From Halomonas salipaludis (GTDB lineage: Bacteria > Pseudomonadota > Gammaproteobacteria > Pseudomonadales > Halomonadaceae), in assembly GCF_002286975.1 (NCBI RefSeq), contig NZ_NSKB01000005.1, positions 186,001 to 250,000 on the forward strand: a stretch of 64,000 bases of DNA. The letters run 5' to 3'. Numbering within the stretch: the stretch's first letter is position 1; every line of letters starts with the position of its first letter. The notes beneath the pieces were generated by a model. The model did no database searches, was not told the DNA's origin, and worked only from the letters and a program-made list of their open reading frames with translations. A program made the translations under genes and the position numbers. Below are positions 1 to 8,142 of the stretch, piece after piece.

Positions 1-1
1 T

Positions 2-151
2 CACGACGAGAACTACATGCCGCCGGAAGTCGCCCAGGCGCTGGAAGAAGCAGGTTACTCGCCGGCCGATTTCCAGGCCAAGGCTGCCGAGGTCGGTAAA
101 CGACTCGAGGCCCAGGGCGAGTACGACGACAACGGCGCTAGCCAGTACTGA
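2..151 (+). CDS. ccmE: CcmE, C-terminal fragment (heme chaperone)
   Basis: Only the last 49 codons are in the window; the gene begins upstream. The visible part starts with HDENYMPPEV, the conserved stretch of CcmE, whose histidine forms the covalent bond to heme in the family. The tail is the usual flexible, acidic CcmE C-terminus. CcmE is a periplasmic, membrane-anchored chaperone that receives heme from CcmC and passes it to CcmF/CcmH for attachment to apocytochrome c. ccmF follows after 12 bases, as in the standard ccmABCDEFGHI operon. Confidence 0.9.
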   Translation, partial: HDENYMPPEVAQALEEAGYSPADFQAKAAEVGKRLEAQGEYDDNGASQY

Positions 152-163
152 TCCGGAGCCGCC

Positions 164-2164
164 ATGCTGATCAAGATGATTCCCGAAATCGGCCACTTCG
201 CGCTGGTGATCGCGCTGCTGTTGGCGATCGTCCAGGGCACCCTGCCGCTGGCCGGGGCCACCACCCGGCGTCCGCTGTGGATGGCCTTCGCGCGGCCCAT
301 GGCAGCCGGCCAGTTCCTGTTCGTGGCGATTGCCTACGCCTGTCTGACCGCCAGCTACATGCTCGACGACTTCAGCGTCGCCAATGTCGCCAACAACTCC
401 AACTCGATGCTGCCCTGGTACTACAAGTTCAGCGCGGTATGGGGCAACCATGAGGGGTCGGTGCTGCTGTGGAGCCTGATGTTGGCCGGCTGGGGCTTCG
501 CCGCCAGTCGCTTCTCCAGGGACCTGCCGGAAGACATGGTGGCGCGGGTGCTGGGGGTAATGGGCCTGGTCTGCGTGGGCTTCCTGCTGTTCATCCTGGC
601 CACCTCCAACCCCTTCGAGCGGCTGCTGCCCAACATGCCGTCCGACGGCGCCGACCTCAACCCGCTGCTGCAGGACTTCGGCCTGATCATCCACCCGCCG
701 ATGCTGTACATGGGCTACGTGGGCTTTTCGGTGGTCTTCGCCTTCGCCATCGCCGCGCTGCTCGGCGGGCGCCTGGACGCCGCCTGGACGCGCTGGGCGC
801 GGCCCTGGACCAACCTGGCCTGGGCCTTCCTCACCGTCGGCATCGCGCTGGGCAGCTGGTGGGCATACTACGAGCTGGGCTGGGGCGGCTGGTGGTTCTG
901 GGACCCGGTGGAGAACGCCTCGCTGCTGCCGTGGCTGACCGGCACCGCGCTGATGCACTCGCTGGCGGTGACCGAGAAGCGCGGCTCGTTCAAGAGCTGG
1001 ACGGTGCTGCTGGCGATCTTCACCTTCTCGCTGTCGCTGCTCGGCACCTTCCTGGTGCGCTCCGGGGTGCTGACCTCGGTGCACGCCTTCGCCAACGACC
1101 CCTCGCGCGGCTTCTTCATCCTGATGCTGCTCACTGTCACGGTGGGGCTGTCGCTGCTGATCTTCGCCCTGCGCGCGCCGCGGGTGCGCCACACCGTGGG
1201 CTTCAACTGGGTCTCGCGTGACGCCCTGCTGCTGGTCAACAACATCATGCTGGTGATCGTCACCGTCACCGTGCTGCTGGGCACCGTCTACCCGCTGCTG
1301 CTCGATGCCCTGGGCTTCGGCAAGATCAGCGTCGGCCCGCCCTACTTCAACGCCCTGTTCGTGCCGCTGACGGTGCTGATGTGCGTATTCATGGGCCTCG
1401 GTCCAGGGGCGCGCTGGAAGAGCATGTCGGCCCGCGACCTAGGGCGCCGCGTGGCCCTGGCCGGGGTGGCGGCGCTGGTGCTGGGGGCGCTGCTGCCGCT
1501 GATCTTCGCCGAGCAGTGGAACCTGTGGGTGGCGATCGGCCTGATCACTGCGCTGTGGATCGTGCTGCCGATGTTCCGCGACCTCTACGACAAGACGCGC
1601 AATGCCAGCTCGTTCGGCGCCGGACTCAAGAAGCTGTCGCTGGCCTACTGGGGCATGCAGCTCGGCCACCTTGGTGTGGCGGTGACCATCGTCGGCGTGG
1701 CGGTGGTCTCGCACTACAACGTCGAGCGCAGCGTGCGCATGGGGCCGGGTGATAGCGTGCAGGTGGCCGGCTACGAGTTCACCATGACCAACCTGCAGTC
1801 CCGCCGTGGCCCCAACTTCCTGGCCGACACCGCGACCATCGAGGTCAGCCGCGTGGGCAGCGAACGCAGCTTCGAGATGCGCCCCGAGAAGCGCCTCTAC
1901 ATCGCCCGCGGCATGCCGATGACCCAGGTCGCACTGCGGCCCGGCTTCTTCCGCGATCTCTACGTGGCGATGGGCGAGGAACTCGACGGCGGCGACTGGG
2001 CGATGCGCATCCAGTACAAGCCGTTCGTGCGCTGGTTGTGGCTGGGGGCGCTGCTGATGGCCGCCGGCGGCATCCTGGCCATCGCCGACCGCCGCTATCG
2101 CCGTCGGCGCACTGCCGAGGTGCCCCGCGAGGCTGGCTCGGCGGCCCAGGAGGCGCACGCATGA
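164..2164 (+). CDS. ccmF: Cytochrome c-type biogenesis protein CcmF
   Basis: A 666-residue polytopic inner-membrane protein, the normal length for CcmF, the core of the heme lyase that ligates heme to apocytochrome c. The tryptophan-rich WWD segment (GWGGWWFWDPVEN) lies at about residues 237-250. Conserved histidines are present, for example in the IIHPPMLYMGY segment, and a large periplasmic loop precedes the last transmembrane helix. The ATG at 164 follows a GGAG-like site. The stop overlaps the ccmG start in an ATGA arrangement, which implies translational coupling. Confidence 0.95.
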   Translation: MLIKMIPEIGHFALVIALLLAIVQGTLPLAGATTRRPLWMAFARPMAAGQFLFVAIAYACLTASYMLDDFSVANVANNSNSMLPWYYKFSAVWGNHEGSVLLWSLMLAGWGFAASRFSRDLPEDMVARVLGVMGLVCVGFLLFILATSNPFERLLPNMPSDGADLNPLLQDFGLIIHPPMLYMGYVGFSVVFAFAIAALLGGRLDAAWTRWARPWTNLAWAFLTVGIALGSWWAYYELGWGGWWFWDPVENASLLPWLTGTALMHSLAVTEKRGSFKSWTVLLAIFTFSLSLLGTFLVRSGVLTSVHAFANDPSRGFFILMLLTVTVGLSLLIFALRAPRVRHTVGFNWVSRDALLLVNNIMLVIVTVTVLLGTVYPLLLDALGFGKISVGPPYFNALFVPLTVLMCVFMGLGPGARWKSMSARDLGRRVALAGVAALVLGALLPLIFAEQWNLWVAIGLITALWIVLPMFRDLYDKTRNASSFGAGLKKLSLAYWGMQLGHLGVAVTIVGVAVVSHYNVERSVRMGPGDSVQVAGYEFTMTNLQSRRGPNFLADTATIEVSRVGSERSFEMRPEKRLYIARGMPMTQVALRPGFFRDLYVAMGEELDGGDWAMRIQYKPFVRWLWLGALLMAAGGILAIADRRYRRRRTAEVPREAGSAAQEAHA

Positions 2165-2688
2165 ACCGCCGCCTGATCCTGCTGCTGCCGCTGCTGATCT
2201 TCCTGGTGCTCGGGGTGTTCCTGTATCGCGGCCTGTCGCTGGATCCCTTCCACCGCGACTCGGCGCTGCTGGCCCGCGAGTTTCCGGCCTTCGACATGGT
2301 TACCCTCGAAGACTCCGAGCGGCGCGTCGACCCGTCGCTGTTCGACGGAGAGGTGACCCTGGTCAACGTGTGGGGCGAGTGGTGCCCGGCCTGCAAGCAG
2401 GAGATGCCGCAGCTGCTCGACCTCGCCGACCGCGGTGTACGGTTGGTGGGGGTCAATTACCGTGATACCCGCGACAAGGGGCTCGGCTTCCTCGAGGAGT
2501 TCGGCAACCCCTTCGAGGTCAACATCTTCGATCCCGACGGCGAGCTGGGCTTCGATCTTGGCGTCTACGGCGCCCCGGAGACCTTCCTAGTCGACCGCGA
2601 CGGGGTGATCCGCTACCACCACACCGGGTATATCGACCCCAGTGACGTCCGCGACCATATCCTGCCGGAGGTGGAAAAATGGCAGTGA
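2161..2688 (+). CDS. ccmG: Thiol:disulfide interchange protein CcmG (DsbE)
   Basis: A 175-residue thioredoxin-fold protein with an N-terminal membrane anchor (residues ~5-24) and the active-site motif WCPAC (cysteines at residues 75 and 78). CcmG keeps the apocytochrome CXXCH thiols reduced on the periplasmic side before heme ligation. The longer frame open from 2038 is not the gene. The ATG at 2161 gives the normal family length, begins with the signal anchor MNRRLILLLPLLIF, and overlaps the ccmF stop. The GVYGAPETFLVDRDG stretch contains the cis-proline loop of the family. Confidence 0.94.
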   Translation: MNRRLILLLPLLIFLVLGVFLYRGLSLDPFHRDSALLAREFPAFDMVTLEDSERRVDPSLFDGEVTLVNVWGEWCPACKQEMPQLLDLADRGVRLVGVNYRDTRDKGLGFLEEFGNPFEVNIFDPDGELGFDLGVYGAPETFLVDRDGVIRYHHTGYIDPSDVRDHILPEVEKWQ

Positions 2689-3152
2689 TCCGACACGCCA
2701 CACTTGTGCTGATGCTGACCCTGCTCGCCGGCCTGAGCTGGGCGGGGGGCATCGAGATACGCGAGTTCGACGACCCGGTCATGGAGCAGCGCTACAACAG
2801 CCTGACCGCCTCGCTGCGCTGTCCGCTGTGCGAGAACCAGGCCATCGACGACTCCGACGCGCCGATCTCCGGCGACATGCGCGAGCAGGTCTACGTGATG
2901 CTGCAGGACGGCCGCGCGGACATCGAGATCCTCGATCACATGACCACGCGCTTCGGCGACTACGTGCTCTACAATCCGCGCCTCGAGGGGCGCACCCTGC
3001 TGCTGTGGGGGCTGCCCGGCACGCTAGTGGTGCTGGGTGGCGTGCTGGTGGTGGTGATCGTGCGGCGGCGGCGCAACGCCTCGGCGCAGGCCCTGTCCGC
3101 CGAGGAGCGCGCGCGCCTCGATGAACTGATCAACCGCGAGAGGACACCATGA
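2679..3152 (+). CDS. ccmH: Cytochrome c-type biogenesis protein CcmH (N-terminal-type)
   Basis: This 157-residue protein has a Sec signal peptide (residues ~1-22), the redox motif RCPLCENQ (cysteines 48 and 51; most relatives have RCLVCQNQ or similar), and one transmembrane helix near residue 107. It corresponds to the short CcmH/CcmL type that reduces apocytochrome together with CcmG and CcmF. It overlaps ccmG by 10 bases and ccmI by 4, so the block is tightly coupled. The TPR part found fused in E. coli CcmH is encoded here by the next gene. Confidence 0.93.
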   Translation: MAVIRHATLVLMLTLLAGLSWAGGIEIREFDDPVMEQRYNSLTASLRCPLCENQAIDDSDAPISGDMREQVYVMLQDGRADIEILDHMTTRFGDYVLYNPRLEGRTLLLWGLPGTLVVLGGVLVVVIVRRRRNASAQALSAEERARLDELINRERTP

Positions 3153-4393
3153 CGTTACTGTGGGCCGCCTTTGCCCTGTTGTTGTTGCCTGCTGCCTGGC
3201 TGTTGATCGCGCCGCTGCGTGGGGCTCGTCGGCTGCACGACGCCCAGCACGAGTTCGAGAGCAACGACCGCACCGCCGAGCAGAACGTGGCGATCTACCA
3301 GCGTCGCCTGGCCTCGCTGGAAGCGGCGCTGGAACGCGGTGATATCGATCAGCCGCGCTTCGACGAGGACCGCCTCGACCTCGAGCGTAGCCTGCTCGAG
3401 GACACCGAGAACCTCAAGCGCGCGCCGCTCAAGGCCGCCGCCGACGGGCGTATCGTGGTGCCGGTGCTGCTGGTGCTGGTGGTGGTGGCCAGCGTGGTGT
3501 GGTACCAGCGCGAGGGTGCCGAGGGCGACCTGGCCCTGCACGCCGCCCAGCAGGAGGTCCGCGAGCACCCCCAAGGGTCCCGCGAGATGATGATCGAACG
3601 CCTGGAAGAGGAGGCCGCGCGCCAGCCGGGCAACGTCAACGTCTGGTACTCGCTGTTTCCGCTGTATCGCGATGCCAACCGTCCCACCCAGGCGCTGGAT
3701 GCCATCGAGCGCCTGATCGAGATGGAGGGGCGTGAGCCCTCGCTGCTGGCACAGAAGGCGCAGCTGCAGTACTTCGTTGCCCAGCGCCAGATGAACGACG
3801 AGATCCGCGCGCTGGTCGACGAGACCCTCGAGCTCGACCCGCGCCAGCCCACCGTGCTCGGCATGCTGGGCATCAACGCCTTCGACGAGGGCCGCTACGA
3901 AGACGCCATCGGCCACTGGCGTCGCGCCATCGCCGGCTACGACGACCCCGGCTCCGCCGCGGCGCTGCGCGAGGGTATCGCCGCTGCCCAGCAGCGCCTG
4001 GGCTTGTCGCAGGACGAAATCGAGGCGGACGTCAGCGAAGGTCCCGGGGTGCGCGTCGAGGTCAGCCTCGCCGAGGCGCTGCGCGATCGGGTCGACGACG
4101 AGGCCACGGTATTCGTGGTCGCTCACGACCCCGACGGCGAAGGCCCGCCGCTGGCCGTGTCGCGGCTGCTGGTTGGCGAACTGCCGGCCACGGTGACGCT
4201 CAGCGACGCCAACGCCATGAGCGACCAGGGGCGTATCTCCCAGGTCAATCAGGCGCGGCTGATGGTGCGTGTTTCGCCCAGTGGCCAGGCCACCCCGCAG
4301 CCCGGCGACCTGTTCGGTGACCATGACGCGGTACCCGTCGGTGCCACCGACGGCGATGCCGTGCCGGTGGTCATCGACCGCGTCTTCGAATAA
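3149..4393 (+). CDS. ccmI: Cytochrome c biogenesis protein CcmI (TPR chaperone)
   Basis: 414 residues: two N-terminal transmembrane helices (about 1-22 and 95-115) separated by a charged, coiled segment, then TPR-like repeats (residues ~150-280), then a C-terminal beta-rich domain of ~110 residues. CcmI/CycH-type proteins bind the C-terminal helix of apocytochrome c and deliver it to the CcmF-CcmH heme lyase. The gene starts within the ccmH stop (ATGA overlap) and is the last ccm gene. smc follows only 18 bases later, so co-transcription with smc is possible. Confidence 0.9.
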   Translation: MTLLWAAFALLLLPAAWLLIAPLRGARRLHDAQHEFESNDRTAEQNVAIYQRRLASLEAALERGDIDQPRFDEDRLDLERSLLEDTENLKRAPLKAAADGRIVVPVLLVLVVVASVVWYQREGAEGDLALHAAQQEVREHPQGSREMMIERLEEEAARQPGNVNVWYSLFPLYRDANRPTQALDAIERLIEMEGREPSLLAQKAQLQYFVAQRQMNDEIRALVDETLELDPRQPTVLGMLGINAFDEGRYEDAIGHWRRAIAGYDDPGSAAALREGIAAAQQRLGLSQDEIEADVSEGPGVRVEVSLAEALRDRVDDEATVFVVAHDPDGEGPPLAVSRLLVGELPATVTLSDANAMSDQGRISQVNQARLMVRVSPSGQATPQPGDLFGDHDAVPVGATDGDAVPVVIDRVFE

Positions 4394-4411
4394 CGGAGAC
4401 CGACTGCCGCC

Positions 4412-7400
4412 ATGCGCCTCACCTCGATCAAGCTGGTTGGCTTCAAGTCCTTCGTCGACCCGGTGACAGTGCCCTTCGATGGCAACATGACCGCCATCGT
4501 CGGGCCCAACGGCTGCGGCAAGTCCAATGTCATCGACGCGGTGCGCTGGGTGATGGGCGAATCCTCGGCCAAGACCCTGCGCGGCGAGTCGATGACCGAC
4601 GTCATCTTCAACGGCTCCACCGGACGCAAGCCGGTGGGCCAGGCCTCCATCGAACTGCTGTTCGACAACCGCGACGGCAGCATGGGCGGCATGTACGCCC
4701 AGTACGCCGAGATCGCCGTCAAGCGGGTAGTGACCCGCGACGCCCAGTCGAGCTACTTCTTCAACGGCCAGAAGTGCCGGCGCCGCGATATCGCCGACCT
4801 GTTCATGGGCACCGGCCTGGGGCCGCGCTCCTACGCCATCATCGGCCAGGGCATGATCTCGCGGCTGATCGAGGCGCGCCCCGACGACCTGCGCGCCACC
4901 CTCGAGGAAGCCGCAGGGATCTCCAAGTACAAGGAGCGGCGCCGCGAGACCGAGAACCGCATGCGCCGCACCCAGGAGAACCTGGAGCGCCTCGAGGACA
5001 TTCGCGACGAACTCGACAAGCAGCTCGAGCGCCTCAAGCGCCAGGCCGAGGCCGCCAAGCGCTACCAGACCCTCCAGCAGCAGGAGCACCGCCTCAAGGG
5101 CGAGCTGGCGCTGCTGCGGGGCCGCGCGCTGCGCGCCGAGCAGGGCGAGCAGGAGGCCCGGGTGCGCGACCTGGAGACCGCCGTGGAGCGCGAGGTGCTC
5201 GGCGCCCGCCAGTGCGAGACCCGCCTCGAGGAGGCGCGGCTCGAGCACGACGGCCTCAGCGAGCAGTTGGAAGGCTGTCAGGCGCGTTTCTACGAAACCA
5301 CCGCCGCCATCGCCCGCCTCGAGCAGCAGCTCGAGCACGCCCGCAGCCGCGACCAGCAGCTGGCTCGCGACCTGGAGGGCGCCCGCCAGGAGTTGGCCGA
5401 GCTCGACCGACTCGGCGAGGCAGATGGTCTGCGTCTGGCCGAGCTCGACGAACAGATCGCCGAGCTGGGGCCGCAACAGGAGACGCTTGCCGAACAGCTC
5501 GAAGAGCTCGAAGCGGCGCTGGACGAGGCCGAGCAGCGCCAGCAGCAGACCAGTGAACGCTGGGAAGCCTTCAACGACGGCCATCGCGATGCCAGCCGCG
5601 ACGCCGAGCGCGCTCAGGAGCGCATCGCCAGCCTCGAGCGCGGCCTCGAGTCGCTGACTCAGGAGCGCCAGCGTCGCCAGCAGCAGCGCAGCGAGCTGCC
5701 CGACGCTGGTGAGCTGCGCGAACAGCGTGACATGCTCGCCGAGCAGCTCGCCGAGCTGGAGCTCGAACAGCAGGCGCTGGCCGAGCAGCGCGATACCCAG
5801 CTGGCGCGGCGCGACGCGGCCCGCCAGCGTCTCGAGCAGGACGAAGCACAGCGTGAAACGCTGCGCCAGCAGCGCAGCCAGCGCCAGGGCGAAATGGCCT
5901 CGCTGGAGGCACTGATCGAGGCAGCACTGGTCGATAACGATGCGGCACTCACCCAGCACCTCGACGACCACGGCCTGGGCGAGGCGCAGCAGCTCGGCGA
6001 GCGGCTCGAGGTCGCCGCCGGCTGGGAGGACGCGGTGTCCTGGGTGCTGGCACCCTGGCTCAGCGCGCGGCTGGTCGACCTGCCCGCCGCCGCGCCGGTA
6101 CTCGACGGCCTCGACGGCGGCGAACTGGCGCTGCTCGACGCCAATGGCGCCGCCACTGCGTCGCCCGCCGGCAGCCTGGCCGCTGAAGTCGCCGGTGCCG
6201 GTGCCTGCCAGCAGCTGCTGGCCAACATCCTCACCGTCGAGTCGGCCAGCGAGGCCTGGCAGCGGCGCGCCGAGCTGGCCCCGGGGCAGAGTCTGATCAG
6301 CCGCGACGGCCTGTGGCTCGGCCACGGCTGGGCGCGGCGCCGCGCCGGCCAGCAGCACGCCGACAGCCTGCTCGTCAGCCGCCGCCGGCGCGACGAGATC
6401 GCCGCCACCCTGGAGGAGCTCAACGCCCAGCTCGCCGAGCTCGATGCTGGCGTGGAGGCCAGCCGCGAGGCCAGTCGCGAGGCCGAGGCGGCGCTGGAAG
6501 CCTGTCGGCAGCCGGAAGCCGAGCTGCAGCGTCGCCGCCAGCAGCTGGCCCTCGAGGAAGCCAACCTGGCCACGCGGCTCGAGCACCTCGATGGCCGCAG
6601 CCGCGAGCTCGATGCCGAACTGGCCGACCTGGCGGAGCGCCATGCGGCGCGCCTGCTGGAGCTCGAAGAGGCCCGTGAGACCTGGCAGCAGGCCATGACG
6701 CGCCTCGAAGCCAGTGGTGCCACCCGCGAGCAGCTCGAACGCGAGCGCCGCGACGCTGGCGAGGCGCTGCAGGCGCTACGGGTGCGCCAGCGTCCGCTCA
6801 GCGAGCGCCGCCAGCAGCTGGCCCTCGACCTGCAGCGCCTGACCACCGAGCGCGCCGGCCTGGTCCAGCAGCGTGGCCGCAGCGCGGAGAGCCGTACCCG
6901 GCTCGAGGAGAAGTGCGCCGAGCTCGCTGCCAGCCGCGAGGCCCTGCATGAGCCCGAGGACGTCGAGCGCGAGCGTCTCGAGGAGCTGTTCGAGCAGCGC
7001 GAGCGTCACGAGCAAGCGCTCAACGCCTGCCGTGACCAGGCCGCCGAACTCAGCGAACGGCTGCGCAATGACGAGCTCGAGCGCCAGAACCACGAGCGCA
7101 ACCTGGAAGGCGTGCGCGAGCGCTTGCAGGAGGCGCGGTTGCAGGTTCAGGCGCTCAAGCTCAAGGCCGATGCCCAGGACGAACAGCTCGGCGAGCTGGG
7201 TCATGACGCCGCGGCGCTGGCCGAGCGGCTCGACCCCGAGGCCACCGAATCGGCCTGGCAGGCGCATCTCGAGGGCCTTGGCGAGAAGGTTCGCCGGCTG
7301 GGGGCGATCAACCTCGCCGCCATCGAGGAGTACGACCAGCAGGCCGAGCGGCGCGACTACCTCGAGGCCCAGCAGGCCGAGCTCAGCGAGGCGCTGGAGA

Positions 7401-7912
7401 CCCTGGATCGGGCGATTCGCAAGATCGACCAGGAGACCCGCACCCGCTTCAAGCAGACCTTCGACCAGGTCGACGCCGGTCTACAGACACTTTTTCCCAA
7501 GGTCTTCGGCGGTGGCACCGCATGGTTGACGCTCACCGGCGAGGATTTGCTCGAGACCGGGGTGGCAATCATGGCTCGGCCGCCGGGGAAGAAGAACAGC
7601 ACCATTCATTTGCTGTCGGGGGGAGAAAAAGCCCTCACCGCGTTGTCACTGGTATTTGCCATCTTCCAACTCAATCCGGCACCCTTCTGCATGCTTGATG
7701 AAGTCGATGCGCCACTCGACGATGCCAATGTCGGGCGTTATGCAGCGCTGGTAAAAGAGATGTCAGAGACAGTACAGTTCATATATATCACCCACAACAA
7801 GATCGCCATGGAGGCCGCCGAACGCTTGATGGGGGTGACCATGCAGGAGCCAGGCGTATCGCGGCTGGTTTCCGTGGGTGTCGAGGAAGCCGCGGAGCTG
7901 GCAGAAGCCTGA
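4412..7912 (+). CDS. smc: Chromosome partition protein Smc
   Basis: 1166 residues with the canonical SMC layout: an N-terminal ABC head with Walker A GPNGCGKSN (residues ~30-38), a very long Glu/Arg/Gln-rich coiled coil broken by a globular hinge (~residues 505-610), and a C-terminal head with signature LSGGEKALTALSL (~1067) and Walker B FCMLDEVDAPLDD (~1092). SMC dimers act with ScpA/ScpB to organise and segregate chromosomes. The extreme arginine and glutamate codon bias of the coil produces long false frames on both strands; none was kept. The gene lies directly downstream of ccmI. Confidence 0.96.
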   Translation: MRLTSIKLVGFKSFVDPVTVPFDGNMTAIVGPNGCGKSNVIDAVRWVMGESSAKTLRGESMTDVIFNGSTGRKPVGQASIELLFDNRDGSMGGMYAQYAEIAVKRVVTRDAQSSYFFNGQKCRRRDIADLFMGTGLGPRSYAIIGQGMISRLIEARPDDLRATLEEAAGISKYKERRRETENRMRRTQENLERLEDIRDELDKQLERLKRQAEAAKRYQTLQQQEHRLKGELALLRGRALRAEQGEQEARVRDLETAVEREVLGARQCETRLEEARLEHDGLSEQLEGCQARFYETTAAIARLEQQLEHARSRDQQLARDLEGARQELAELDRLGEADGLRLAELDEQIAELGPQQETLAEQLEELEAALDEAEQRQQQTSERWEAFNDGHRDASRDAERAQERIASLERGLESLTQERQRRQQQRSELPDAGELREQRDMLAEQLAELELEQQALAEQRDTQLARRDAARQRLEQDEAQRETLRQQRSQRQGEMASLEALIEAALVDNDAALTQHLDDHGLGEAQQLGERLEVAAGWEDAVSWVLAPWLSARLVDLPAAAPVLDGLDGGELALLDANGAATASPAGSLAAEVAGAGACQQLLANILTVESASEAWQRRAELAPGQSLISRDGLWLGHGWARRRAGQQHADSLLVSRRRRDEIAATLEELNAQLAELDAGVEASREASREAEAALEACRQPEAELQRRRQQLALEEANLATRLEHLDGRSRELDAELADLAERHAARLLELEEARETWQQAMTRLEASGATREQLERERRDAGEALQALRVRQRPLSERRQQLALDLQRLTTERAGLVQQRGRSAESRTRLEEKCAELAASREALHEPEDVERERLEELFEQRERHEQALNACRDQAAELSERLRNDELERQNHERNLEGVRERLQEARLQVQALKLKADAQDEQLGELGHDAAALAERLDPEATESAWQAHLEGLGEKVRRLGAINLAAIEEYDQQAERRDYLEAQQAELSEALETLDRAIRKIDQETRTRFKQTFDQVDAGLQTLFPKVFGGGTAWLTLTGEDLLETGVAIMARPPGKKNSTIHLLSGGEKALTALSLVFAIFQLNPAPFCMLDEVDAPLDDANVGRYAALVKEMSETVQFIYITHNKIAMEAAERLMGVTMQEPGVSRLVSVGVEEAAELAEA

Positions 7913-7955
7913 AGCGCTTGCACCACAACAGCAAACACGTTAACAAGGAAGATAC

Positions 7956-8033
7956 ATGATGAAGGTCAAGGACAGACGCAGGGCATTTGCACGAGGCGCC
8001 ACTGCTTGGCGATTTATCATTCACCAAGCGTGA
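7956..8033 (+). CDS. Possible 25-residue small protein or leader peptide
   Basis: A short frame in the smc-zipA spacer begins with tandem ATGs (7956 and 7959) eight to ten bases after a good Shine-Dalgarno AAGGAAG (7945-7951). It encodes a basic peptide, MMKVKDRRRAFARGATAWRF and five further residues, and stops at 8031. It has no recognisable family. The strong ribosome-binding site is the only positive argument. It could equally be chance in a spacer. Confidence 0.25.
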   Translation: MMKVKDRRRAFARGATAWRFIIHQA

Positions 8034-8051
8034 TAGACAAGCTTGACATTC

Positions 8052-8072
8052 AAAAAAAGTGGCCCTTTTTTT
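8052..8072 (+). terminator. A-tract / T-tract hairpin downstream of smc
   Basis: Seven A's and a G (8052-8059) face a C and seven T's (8065-8072) around a TGGCC loop. The A/U hairpin with a built-in U-run resembles a bidirectional rho-independent terminator. It lies between smc and zipA, so zipA probably has its own promoter: a TATGCT -10-like hexamer at 8084-8089 and a TTGACA at 8043-8048 are present, but they are not correctly spaced with each other. Confidence 0.45.
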
Positions 8073-8142
8073 GGTAATCGCGCTATGCTGGTGACGAACA
8101 ACTTATCAGGCATGGCGCCTTAGCAAACAGGCAAGATGACCC

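Noticed and set aside
3155-6643. 1162-residue open frame on the minus strand opposite ccmI and smc
   Set aside because: It is antisense to two clear genes. Its Leu/Gly/Gln composition follows from complementing their Glu/Arg/Gln-rich codons in high-GC DNA.
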